Shown one piece after another: positions 21,897 through 30,400 of a stretch of 64,000 bases of DNA. Origin of the DNA: a virus. The DNA is taken from the IMG/VR virus record IMGVR_UViG_3300037088_000361, positions 1 through 64,000 of that record. One strand, 5' to 3'. The number at the start of each line of letters is the position of its first letter. Within the stretch, counting starts at the first letter, position 1. The translations under genes were made by a program, and so were the position numbers. The notes below the pieces were generated by a model, which searched no databases, had not been told where the DNA came from, and was given only the letters and a program-made list of their open reading frames with translations.

Positions 21897-22403
21897 TTAT
21901 GGGGATTTTATCTTGATGCCGTAGTCCGGGGTCAGATTCTCAATGCTGGGGAAGTTTTGGAAGATGGGAATGGCAATGCGGAAGTTGCCCTTGAACTTTA
22001 CCCACCACCCCTTCAAGGCGTCATAACTGGCGCTATCTAGGACCATGTTTCCCGTGGACTCAGGAGGCTCCGGGGGAGGAGGGATGAGATTGTAGGTACG
22101 CCCGAGGAAATAGGAAGCATTGTAGGGAGGGTCCACGAACTGCGCCCATTCAAGGCACTTATCTTTATATGGAGCGAGGAAGTTCATGAAGAGGCTGGTA
22201 GAGCTAAGCGAGCCGACATCCACCATCCCGGCTCCCCATGGGGAGTAGGTCATCTGGAATAAGTTCTGACCGAAGAAGGTGGTGGTCTGAACCTCCATGC
22301 GGATGAAGCTCACGGACAGGATTACACGGTAGCCGGTGCTAACGATGCCCCCGGCGAACTCCTGCCATGGACCGAGCTTGAGTGCCAAGACTTTGCCGGG
22401 CAT
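21897..22403 (-). CDS. Hypothetical protein, possibly virion-associated (168 aa)
   Basis: The mainly beta protein has strands such as STGYRVILSVSFIRMEVQTTTF, a Pro-rich linker (LIPPPPEPPES near residues 105-115) and a C-terminal WWVKFKGNFRIAIPIFQNF. It starts in a TAATG overlap with the 84-aa gene and has GAGGAG upstream. There is no signal peptide or known domain. A promoter-like TATTAT lies just after its stop, where the next gene begins. Placement at the end of the tail-gene string makes a structural or chaperone role possible, but not demonstrated. Confidence 0.6.
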   Translation of the reverse strand: MPGKVLALKLGPWQEFAGGIVSTGYRVILSVSFIRMEVQTTTFFGQNLFQMTYSPWGAGMVDVGSLSSTSLFMNFLAPYKDKCLEWAQFVDPPYNASYFLGRTYNLIPPPPEPPESTGNMVLDSASYDALKGWWVKFKGNFRIAIPIFQNFPSIENLTPDYGIKIKSP

Positions 22404-22657
22404 TACATCTCCTCGGGAAGCCTACTGCCGAGCAGGGATTCTCTAACAATTTGAAAAGCATCAACCTTGGCTTCCCACTCTATCTTATTGCCAGCGATTG
22501 CTACTGGAGTAGTGAGATGAAAACGGAAGTTCTCAATGATATGGTCAAGAAATTCCGCACAGCGGGTTCGGTCGGATGGGTCTTTGAGCAACGTCTCGTT
22601 AGGAAACGGATGCTTTCTGTTTTTCTTGAATTCGTCCCACGAGGTATTCAGATTCAT
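22403..22657 (-). CDS. Small hypothetical protein (84 aa)
   Basis: The protein is soluble and helical (MNLNTSWDEFKKNRKHPFPNE, then TRCAEFLDHIIENFRFHL, ending ESLLGSRLPEEM). The start at 22657 is chosen over a GTG 6 nt further upstream because of its ATG; its ribosome site is weak. It is coupled to the 168-aa gene by a TAATG overlap. No domain is recognised. Confidence 0.55.
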   Translation of the reverse strand: MNLNTSWDEFKKNRKHPFPNETLLKDPSDRTRCAEFLDHIIENFRFHLTTPVAIAGNKIEWEAKVDAFQIVRESLLGSRLPEEM

Positions 22658-22672
22658 AAGCACCTATGTTAA

Positions 22673-23374
22673 CTAAAATTGTAATATCCAACTGAATATA
22701 ATATCTATTCCAGGAGGTAATAAAAGTGGGGGTAGGGTCTTGTAGTTGCAAAGCACTACCGTCTGCTGGCTTGCTTTCACTGTGGCATAACTTGACGGGT
22801 TTCCGTTGAAATAGGGTGCCGTCAGCATCGTGTAAGGTCCCATATCAGCAATTCCCCCGCCGATGAGCCCCATCTCCCTGACCGCCTGCGTGATGTTGTT
22901 GGTGGTGCTGTTAACCGTGGTCTGGAACTCCACGTTCTGGGAGAGGACGGCGACGGCATTCCAGTTGCCACTATTATCCTGCGTGACGAAGTTGACCCTC
23001 GAAAGCTGGACACGGACGAGGGGTTGTATAAGCTCCACCTGCGCTGCCGTCTCGACCGGCTGGGTGGTCGGTGCCCATGTAGGGCTTCCCGCCCCTAGAG
23101 CAAGCCCCCAGATGCCCCAGGCAGGCTCCGTAGCGGGGATGCTGACGGACTGGACCTGCGGCGGGGAGAGGCTAAGCGGGCTGGCACACGCCAAGAACTG
23201 TGCAAAAAGCCATGAAGATACACTCGTGATGATATTGTGGTCCTCGTAGAGGGCTTCTCCAGTGTCCTTCCGATAGATACGGATTGCCCCGTGCCGGATG
23301 GGGTTGGGAATCTTCTCCGACCCGTTCACCTTAAACAGCGTTGGCTGTGACATTACCTGAATCCTGTTTTCCAT
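22673..23374 (-). CDS. Putative virion structural protein (233 aa)
   Basis: The N-terminus (KIPNPIRHGAIRIYRKDTGEALYEDHNIITSVSSWLFAQF) resembles the opening of phage fibre or capsid-associated proteins, in which a short strand and a D-H-N-I/V turn precede a helix. The rest is beta-rich with an Asn/Thr-rich segment (TTVNSTTNNITQAVREMGLIGG), also typical of tail fibre proteins. GAGAGGAAAAGG precedes the ATG. It overlaps the end of the Nudix-fusion gene by 44 nt, so the two are coupled. A tail or neck role is inferred. Confidence 0.6.
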   Translation of the reverse strand: MENRIQVMSQPTLFKVNGSEKIPNPIRHGAIRIYRKDTGEALYEDHNIITSVSSWLFAQFLACASPLSLSPPQVQSVSIPATEPAWGIWGLALGAGSPTWAPTTQPVETAAQVELIQPLVRVQLSRVNFVTQDNSGNWNAVAVLSQNVEFQTTVNSTTNNITQAVREMGLIGGGIADMGPYTMLTAPYFNGNPSSYATVKASQQTVVLCNYKTLPPLLLPPGIDIIFSWILQF

Positions 23375-25775
23375 TGCCTTTTCCTCTCCCTGCTCGATTG
23401 CAAATCTGCTGGATAATCTTTCCTGACTTCTGAAACAGAAGGATAACCCCTCGGTGGAAGTCGTGTGGGCTATCCTTTATTTGCTGTTGCACTTCCTCAA
23501 AGGTCATCCACTCAATAGCCTCGGTCTCCCAAGCATGGTCTTCCTGTGGATTAAAACCAAACTCCGTGGGTACTTCCCCCAAGAAATTAAAATATTTGAA
23601 TCGCCCTCTATCATTGAACACATAGGCAGGATGCAAGGAAATACCCCCAGTGTATCCCGTCTCTTCCTGCAACTCTTCTTGCGCACTTTCCTTTGGTTGC
23701 ATCCCCCTTTTTACGGCTCCGCCGATTGTACCGAAACAGCTTCCCTCATTCACATGGGGACTTCTCCAAGCAAGGCAAACTCTTCCAGTAGTCATGCATA
23801 TGGGAAGTATGCCGCTGGCAGCATTGCCCTCTCCCACCCAGTATCCCTCGGCGTTGGTGTAGTCTGCCCTTACCGCCTTCTCCAAGGGCACAGGAGTGGA
23901 GCCGGGTTCCCTGACCATAAGCCTTCCATGTCCTCCTAGCTCAGGGTGGTTGGCGTAGTAGTCGTCCTGCGCCCCGTGCGCCCATGCTATCATCTCGTCC
24001 TCCCGAAGGAAGCGTCCCACCTTCTCGATTCCCCACAGGCTGGCCACCTTGGACTCGTCCCCCTCCAGTATGGCCATCTCCTTCTCAAGCTCCTTCTTTC
24101 GCCCCATGGGGTCCTTCCAGAGCTTGTACCCGCTGTCGGTCTTCCCTCCGGGGTTGCCGCCCTCCGTGTCGCCGTGAAGCTCGTGGGCGATGCCGAGGGC
24201 ACACTGGCGGAGGTCGTCGGGGATGTCGGAGCCGTGGGTCATGAGGAATATGACCACGGCGAGGTAATCCTGCTTGGCGTCCGGGGTGCCGAGGTCCATG
24301 GAGTTAAGCTCGGCTACGAGGTCAGGAAGCTGGTCTTCCGGCACCGGCTCGTCGAACCCGAGTTGTGACTCGTCGCCCTTTGGTCGATAGCGGTCTAGGA
24401 TGTCATGGGCGCTGTCGTCGTCGTAGGAGCGCAGCCCCCACTGACCGGCACGCTTGTCCCGGCGCATGACCGCCGCAGCATAGGCGTCCACGCTCCACTG
24501 GATTTTTGCCTTCACGACCTCGGGGGTGACCTCATCGATGCCGAGGACGAGCGTGGAGGGGTTGTGGGGGGTGTTGAAATACACGAGGTCCATGTCCCCC
24601 ACGCCTATGAACTTTCCTCCCCCCGCCGTGACGGCGTCGATGACCCTCTGCACGTCTTCCGGCATCACGCTTCCCTTCTTTTTGTACTGCATCTTAAGAA
24701 GCTCATTGTGGAATCCAGGTCCCAACGACAAGGTGCCCTTGGGCCTGCCCATGTTGTCGTAGACCACCAGGTAGAGCGGGAAGGGCTGGCTCTTGATGCT
24801 CTGGAAGCGGTACCGCTTGATTGCCTTGAGGACATCGTTCTTGGAGGGGGAGAGCGGGCGCTCCGGGACGAACTCCATCCGGCGCTGCTTTGGCATCCGC
24901 CTTATCTGCTTCGCCGAGGCAGTCTTGTCAGCCAAAGAAGCCAAGCCCCTTTGCAAGTCTCCTAAAGTTCCCTCGCCATGTCCCAGATGGCGTCCAGTAA
25001 TTGAGCGTACATCCCACCAGATACGGGGTTCATTCTTGCAGAACCTAGCGACCTCCGTCATCTGCTCACTGGTGGGGAGATTGATAAAATCAACCTCTCT
25101 CGGGCTAACCACTCGTACAACCGGACCATAGCTAAACAACTCCTGTTCCCCACCCACGGCTTGTGCTACCATAGGATGTCCGGTCGCAGACTCTTCGACA
25201 TCATACATCACGTCTAAGTCGTGTTTTGCCATAATCCAAGTCCCATCGGACATTATCATCTTGCCGTCAAAGGAATCATTGACAGGATGACCACGGGGAA
25301 CTACCAGCATCCCTAGTATCTTGGAGACAGACTTCAAGAACGCTTTTAGACTTGAGTCTGCCGCCGTCACGACGCACTTCTGGGTCTCGTTGATGAACTC
25401 GGGGGGCAGCGGGAACTCCCCACGGACGGAGCCGACAGTGGGGTCCTTCTCTCGGTCTTCCGGGCGGTCGTTGGCGGTCATCCCCTTGTAGCAGTCGAGG
25501 GCGAGGGCGTAGACCTTGGCGATGACTTCCTTCTTGTACCCGGTGCTTACCATGAACGCCGCCATCTCGTCCAGCATGACCCCCAGAGCCTCGCTGGTCA
25601 CCTGCCGGAACTCCAAGGGGTCGTTGGAGGAAATGGGAAATTTTATGGAAAATACGGTAAACTTGGGTATTCCGAGGTCAAGGACGATGGAGGCAGTGGG
25701 CTGCAAGGACCGGACCGCTGTTATCTCCAGTGTCCCAGTCGAAGGAGACAAGTATGCCTGCTTTACAGTGCTCAT
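23331..25775 (-). CDS. 814-aa protein with C-terminal Nudix-like domain
   Basis: About 580 N-terminal residues match nothing I recognise. They include a region with conserved-looking DGKMIMSDGTWIMAKHDLDVMYDVEE and a long charged helix (DPMGRKKELEKEMAILEG). The last 180 residues are Nudix-like: LPICMTTGRVCLAWRSP, then GGAVKRGMQPKESAQEELQEETGYTG, and a closing segment ending in WMTFEEVQQQ. The Nudix box has the GxxxxxE-like start and EEtG end, but the usual REL arginine is Glu (QEELQEE). Nudix enzymes hydrolyse nucleoside diphosphates linked to another group. Such a large N-terminal fusion is unusual and suggests a virion-borne or DNA-associated enzyme. Confidence 0.75.
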   Translation of the reverse strand: MSTVKQAYLSPSTGTLEITAVRSLQPTASIVLDLGIPKFTVFSIKFPISSNDPLEFRQVTSEALGVMLDEMAAFMVSTGYKKEVIAKVYALALDCYKGMTANDRPEDREKDPTVGSVRGEFPLPPEFINETQKCVVTAADSSLKAFLKSVSKILGMLVVPRGHPVNDSFDGKMIMSDGTWIMAKHDLDVMYDVEESATGHPMVAQAVGGEQELFSYGPVVRVVSPREVDFINLPTSEQMTEVARFCKNEPRIWWDVRSITGRHLGHGEGTLGDLQRGLASLADKTASAKQIRRMPKQRRMEFVPERPLSPSKNDVLKAIKRYRFQSIKSQPFPLYLVVYDNMGRPKGTLSLGPGFHNELLKMQYKKKGSVMPEDVQRVIDAVTAGGGKFIGVGDMDLVYFNTPHNPSTLVLGIDEVTPEVVKAKIQWSVDAYAAAVMRRDKRAGQWGLRSYDDDSAHDILDRYRPKGDESQLGFDEPVPEDQLPDLVAELNSMDLGTPDAKQDYLAVVIFLMTHGSDIPDDLRQCALGIAHELHGDTEGGNPGGKTDSGYKLWKDPMGRKKELEKEMAILEGDESKVASLWGIEKVGRFLREDEMIAWAHGAQDDYYANHPELGGHGRLMVREPGSTPVPLEKAVRADYTNAEGYWVGEGNAASGILPICMTTGRVCLAWRSPHVNEGSCFGTIGGAVKRGMQPKESAQEELQEETGYTGGISLHPAYVFNDRGRFKYFNFLGEVPTEFGFNPQEDHAWETEAIEWMTFEEVQQQIKDSPHDFHRGVILLFQKSGKIIQQICNRAGRGKGNGKQDSGNVTANAV

Positions 25776-25779
25776 CTAA

Positions 25780-25950
25780 TTAGCGTCCTAAAATCAATAC
25801 AAGCGGCCACAGTATCACGACCAAGACCTTATGGTACCACTCGACATTCGGCTTGAACCTGATCGGGGAGAAGGTTCCGTCTATGGAGGCTAGCGTAAGC
25901 ACCCCGCATACCAGCCATGCCACCGATACATCCAATACCAGCCTGAGCAT
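25780..25950 (-). CDS. Small two-helix membrane protein (56 aa)
   Basis: This gene begins MLRLVLDVSVAWLVCGVLTL at 25950 and ends LVVILWPLVLILGR at 25780. It has two hydrophobic segments separated by a short polar loop (SIDGTFSPIRFKPNVEWYHK), so it is probably an integral membrane hairpin. AGGAG lies about 11 nt upstream. Its stop lies 4 nt before the 814-aa gene. Two-helix phage membrane miniproteins often serve as holins or spanin partners, but this one is far from the endolysin. Confidence 0.7.
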   Translation of the reverse strand: MLRLVLDVSVAWLVCGVLTLASIDGTFSPIRFKPNVEWYHKVLVVILWPLVLILGR

Positions 25951-25963
25951 ATAACACACGCTC

Positions 25964-27436
25964 CTAATTCGTGTTGATGATGCTGAATATGTCGTTCTTT
26001 ATCTCCCAAGCCGTGCTTTCCCTCGGGGCGACAAGACCCATCGGGTTGTTGACATTCCAGTTGGCCACCTCGCCGGTCGGGATGCCGGTAGAGTTGACAA
26101 CCTGAATCCATAGACTTGGATTGACAAGGTAGTTCGCCCCGAGGTTGAGCCAGACAACGCTTCCGTCATCCGTGATGCCACTCACGTCAGAGTTGAAAGA
26201 TACGGTAGCCCCAGACTCCCCACCCTGCGTGGCAATCTCAAGGTTGCTGTTCGGGTCGATGATGAACTGCCCTGTGTAGAAGTCGGTCAAAGCTGTCCAT
26301 GGAGCCACCCCTACGGTATACATCCCGGATGCTATTGGATAGTATGCCTGCCAAACGGCGGGGGACGGTAGGAGCTTCCAGTAGGCACTGTTCACCACCG
26401 GAGGACTTCCGCTTTCCGGCGGCTGCCCATTGTTCTTCTTGACTGCCCGGTACATCTGATAACTGCCCGTGGAAGGGGAAACCAGAACACCACGGGGATA
26501 GATGGTGGTTGCATTCCATACCGAAGGCAAGGCGGTCGGTGGTATGGGAACAGGCGGAGAGTTGGACGGGGCGACTGGTTGCAAGTCATACCACGTCTCG
26601 TAAGAGATGGTTGGTACCAGCTTCCTACCATAGGCTGCCAGCGTGGTCTTGGGGTGCTTCACATTGAAGATAGGGGCGACCCAGAGCATCGGGTCTAACG
26701 GCGATGCTTCCACCTGTCGGATGATAATGCGCAGAGTGTCCTTGATGCTGAGGCTGACATGCTCCGTCTCGGTAAAGACCGTCGTGAACTCAAGACCCAC
26801 ATGGGCAGGCTTCGCCAGGTCGATGGCCCCATAGAGGTTCTGGACAATCTCCTGGAGCTGGGTAAGGCTTTGGATGTTCGTAAGGGCGTTGTTGCCACCG
26901 ACATTGACATTGACCTGTATGGCATTGCGGTCCGACTGGTCATAAACCCCTTGCCCAATGAGCTTGTAAAGCTCCACTACCGTTATGCTCTTTCCCGTGT
27001 AGGCATAAATGACATCGGAGATGGACTTGGGGACCGACCCCTCCCCATAGGCATCAATGAGGTCCACCAGCATATCCCTATAGCCTACCGGATTATCTGA
27101 GGAGTTATAGGGACCGGTCAAGTCCCCCTTGTCAAACTGAGCGGCATAGGGGTAAGCACTTTTTATGGAGAGCGGTACAGCGAATCGTCGCTTGATGTCA
27201 GGAGGGGTAAGGTATTGAGGCTGGGACCCTACGATGTCATACTGATAACCATACTCCAGCTTGGCAAGCTCCTGTGCTATGGCACGGAGCAAAAATCCCC
27301 ATTGCGGCTGGTCGTTGCGAGGGGTGTAGTAATTGCACACGGCTTGAAGAAGCCCCAGCAGGCGGGAGTCCTCGAACATGAGCAAAGATTCCCTCGGGAG
27401 CAGGTAGAGGAGGTCCGGGTTGTTGGTAATTGTCAT
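25964..27436 (-). CDS. Baseplate/tail protein with carbohydrate-binding-like region (490 aa)
   Basis: It starts directly after the 1498-aa J-like gene. The first half is helical, with MFEDSRLLGLLQAVCNYYTPRN and ISDVIYAYTGKSITVVELYKL, typical of myovirus baseplate proteins. The middle (WNATTIYPRGVLVSPSTGSYQMYRAVKKNNGQPP) resembles the short carbohydrate-binding modules that recognise a W-x(n)-Y-x(n)-G-x-x-V-x-Y pattern (CBM5/12 type); it may occur twice (also FYTGQFIID). The end reads EIKNDIFSIINTN. It probably lies on the tail baseplate and may touch host glycans. Confidence 0.65.
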   Translation of the reverse strand: MTITNNPDLLYLLPRESLLMFEDSRLLGLLQAVCNYYTPRNDQPQWGFLLRAIAQELAKLEYGYQYDIVGSQPQYLTPPDIKRRFAVPLSIKSAYPYAAQFDKGDLTGPYNSSDNPVGYRDMLVDLIDAYGEGSVPKSISDVIYAYTGKSITVVELYKLIGQGVYDQSDRNAIQVNVNVGGNNALTNIQSLTQLQEIVQNLYGAIDLAKPAHVGLEFTTVFTETEHVSLSIKDTLRIIIRQVEASPLDPMLWVAPIFNVKHPKTTLAAYGRKLVPTISYETWYDLQPVAPSNSPPVPIPPTALPSVWNATTIYPRGVLVSPSTGSYQMYRAVKKNNGQPPESGSPPVVNSAYWKLLPSPAVWQAYYPIASGMYTVGVAPWTALTDFYTGQFIIDPNSNLEIATQGGESGATVSFNSDVSGITDDGSVVWLNLGANYLVNPSLWIQVVNSTGIPTGEVANWNVNNPMGLVAPRESTAWEIKNDIFSIINTN

Positions 27437-30400
27437 CTAGCTCCCCGAAGTCAGATAATTCACAGTGATACGACCAGCGGAGAAATACTCCGTAGAACTT
27501 AATGTTATATCTTTGGCACTACTCTCACCTTCCACGATATAAGTAACAAAATAACTTTTGAGCGACGGAGATGTCACATCCAGCGGAACAGTGATGATGA
27601 CCTTCTGGGCATCGTTGATAAGAGACACTGTATAATCCTGACCAGTGCTGTTGTAATTAGGAACAACAAGCTGGTCGCCTGAGCCGATGATGTAGAACGA
27701 GCCGTTTCCCGAGGAGGTCTGGGGGGTTGTGGCGTTGGTCAGGAAACCATAGGCGGAGTTGGTCCTTCCATATGCCTGTCCTTGGTACAGCAGTCCGATG
27801 AAGTCATTGAAGGGTCCCCCTGAGGGAATGGTGGAGTCCGGCAGGACGGCGTTAGCCGTGATGAAGCTGTTCTTGGGGATGTAATTGATAGTTCCTGTGC
27901 TGGTGACAACTCCTGCTAGCGGGGCAAACGCCGGGTCCGAGCTGAGCGGAATCCACGCCGTTCCCGTGGGGATGACGAAAGCGATATCATAGCTTCCGTC
28001 ACTCTTGGCGCATTTGACGAGTGGTATCGCTACCGATTGCACCCCTTGCACCGCCTGTACTTGGCTGACAATTGAGGACTGATATAGGGTGCCGGAGGCA
28101 TTGTCCAAGACTTGGTCGATGGCCGTGCGGATGTCCGGGTCAAGGGTGGAGGCGGAGATGCCGGGCTTGAGGGTGACAGTCAGGGTGATGTCAATGGGAT
28201 TGGCCACCATCGCCTTGACGACCACATCGGCAGCGGCGTGCTTGGTGGCGTTTATCTCCTTTAGAAGAACTGGGACGAACGATGGATACTCTGTGGCGAC
28301 ATCAAACGCCTCGTTGTAAAAATAGCTGACAAGCACCTGCCCGCCGTCCGGTATGCGGCTGGTGGCGTTGGTCGTGAGGTTGCGGGCGATGGTTGCTGCT
28401 CCCGAGATAGGATTTACACTGAGGATATAGTCAACATTCTCAAGCATAACCTCATAGGTAGATGGGCTGGAGCCAGTCTGATATAGGACCTTGATGTAGC
28501 GGCTGTCGTGCGTTACGCTCGCACTAACCAAGGCAGGGTCTAAGGTGAGGGCAAACCCGTTAAGCAGGTTTGATCCATAAGAAGTACCGTAGCTTTCGGG
28601 AAGCCAGGTGTTGTAGACGAACCCATTGTTGTCCAAGGTGTTGGCAATCCCGCCGTTGAGCGTTTGCGTCTCGTTGGAGGCAAAGCTGAGGCGCTCGTAG
28701 AGGGTGAACTGGTTGTAAGATACCACCACCTGCTGACCGTCTTGGATGGAATACCCTGTGACCGTGCCGGTATCGGTCGCCGAGGAGTAGTCGGCATGGG
28801 CATAGTAGGCGGTTAAGGCGCTTCCTATGGAGGTAATCACGGCGATTTGCTGGCCATTCAGGAATGTGGCATTAGTGAGACCGTTCAGGGTTACCTTAGC
28901 ATTGTTTATGGACGCTCCGAATCGGTTATTGCAGGTGATTGTCAAAATTCCTCCCGAGAGGGAGACATTGGTGATGACAGCGGGTGTCTGCTGCAGGGCA
29001 ATCCCATAGCTCCGGTAAGGTCCCGTGGCGACAATAGCATAGTCCCCGCCCACCCCGAAGGTGTAGAGGGTGGACAGGTCGGACGAGCGGACAGAAAGGA
29101 TGTTTCCAATATTGCCATTCTGGTCTACAGCGACATCCATCGCGGTGTCAATGGGAACAATGGAAGAGATGCTGGCGGTTATGGTGTTGGTGATGGGAGA
29201 ACTTACCGTGGAGGCTACCTGCACCTCGTCCCCCGCTTGGTTAGAACCACCGTAGAGGAGGAAGTCGGAATTGTGGACAAGATTGAGCATCTCTTGGGGA
29301 ATAGTTCCCGTCTGGCTCGCCTGCCCGATGGCATCGTTGACCTGCGTAACTGGCTGGTTCGTTGGTATGTCGGACAAGGGAGACTGAAGCCTCGCAAGCA
29401 AGGTGTAAGAGACATTGTTTCCCGCCCCCTGCACGGCAACCAGATTGGTGAGATACGGCACTCGTTGCTGATTGACGCCGGGGTTAGGAATCTGGTACGA
29501 AAGAGCGGTTGGGTCAAGGGTGATGTAGCCGTTCTCCGTGTTGAACTGGGCGGTGAGGATATTAAGGTAGAATGACCCCGTGTATCCCATGACGAGAAGT
29601 TCCACGCCTTGGTATAGCGGCCATTGCAACGCCCGGAAGGCTGCGCTGTTGACCTGGAACTTAAGAAGCGAGCTTGTGGCTGACACCACGGTCAAGGGCA
29701 GGTAGCTAGTATAGAGACCAATGGTTCCGTTGTTCTCGTACTGGAACGCCACGATGTCGTCCTCCTGCGAGGAGGAGGTTCCTTGGCAATAGATGTCCAC
29801 GCACCCGAATACATGCTTCTGACGGATGGGGTCCCAGTCACGCACCATCTCCAGGTCGCCCGCTGCCACGACTTCGGCAGCTACGATTCCAGGAGTTCCA
29901 AGCGCCGTGTTTAGGTACCCCCCACGAGTTCCCGTATCAACCCCTGTGATGAGGCGGTTCTGTATCCGTGAGGCAAAGTGGGAATTCAGTTCGTCGTCAA
30001 CCCCGAATGTGGCGGCCACTTGGTTGGTTACGCTCCACCCGGACGGGGCATTTGAGTTCACGGAATTGACCGTCCCTGCGCCCACATTCGTACTGCTTCC
30101 GGTGCTCTGGCAGGAGGCCGGAACATTTACCGACCACCATCCATTGGCGGGGTCGTAGAAGGAAGCGGCAGAGTTGGGAGTGATGGCCGCCGACCCGGTG
30201 GTCTGGAAGCTCACCGAGGGAGTGGAGGAGGTGGCGGAGGTAGAGCAGATTATTCCCGTGGGGAAGACGACCGTGACAGTCGGCTTAGTGTAGCTGTAGA
30301 AGGTCAGGGTATCCACCGACGCTGTGGCACCCCCCCTAGTCAACCCGCAAGATTGGGCGAGGTGGTCAAACTGCTGGTCAATGAGGGTCTGTGTGTCCGC

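Noticed and set aside
23946-24965. Long plus-strand open frames opposite the Nudix-fusion gene
   Set aside because: They arise from the codon pattern of the minus-strand gene, lack ribosome sites and show no domain.
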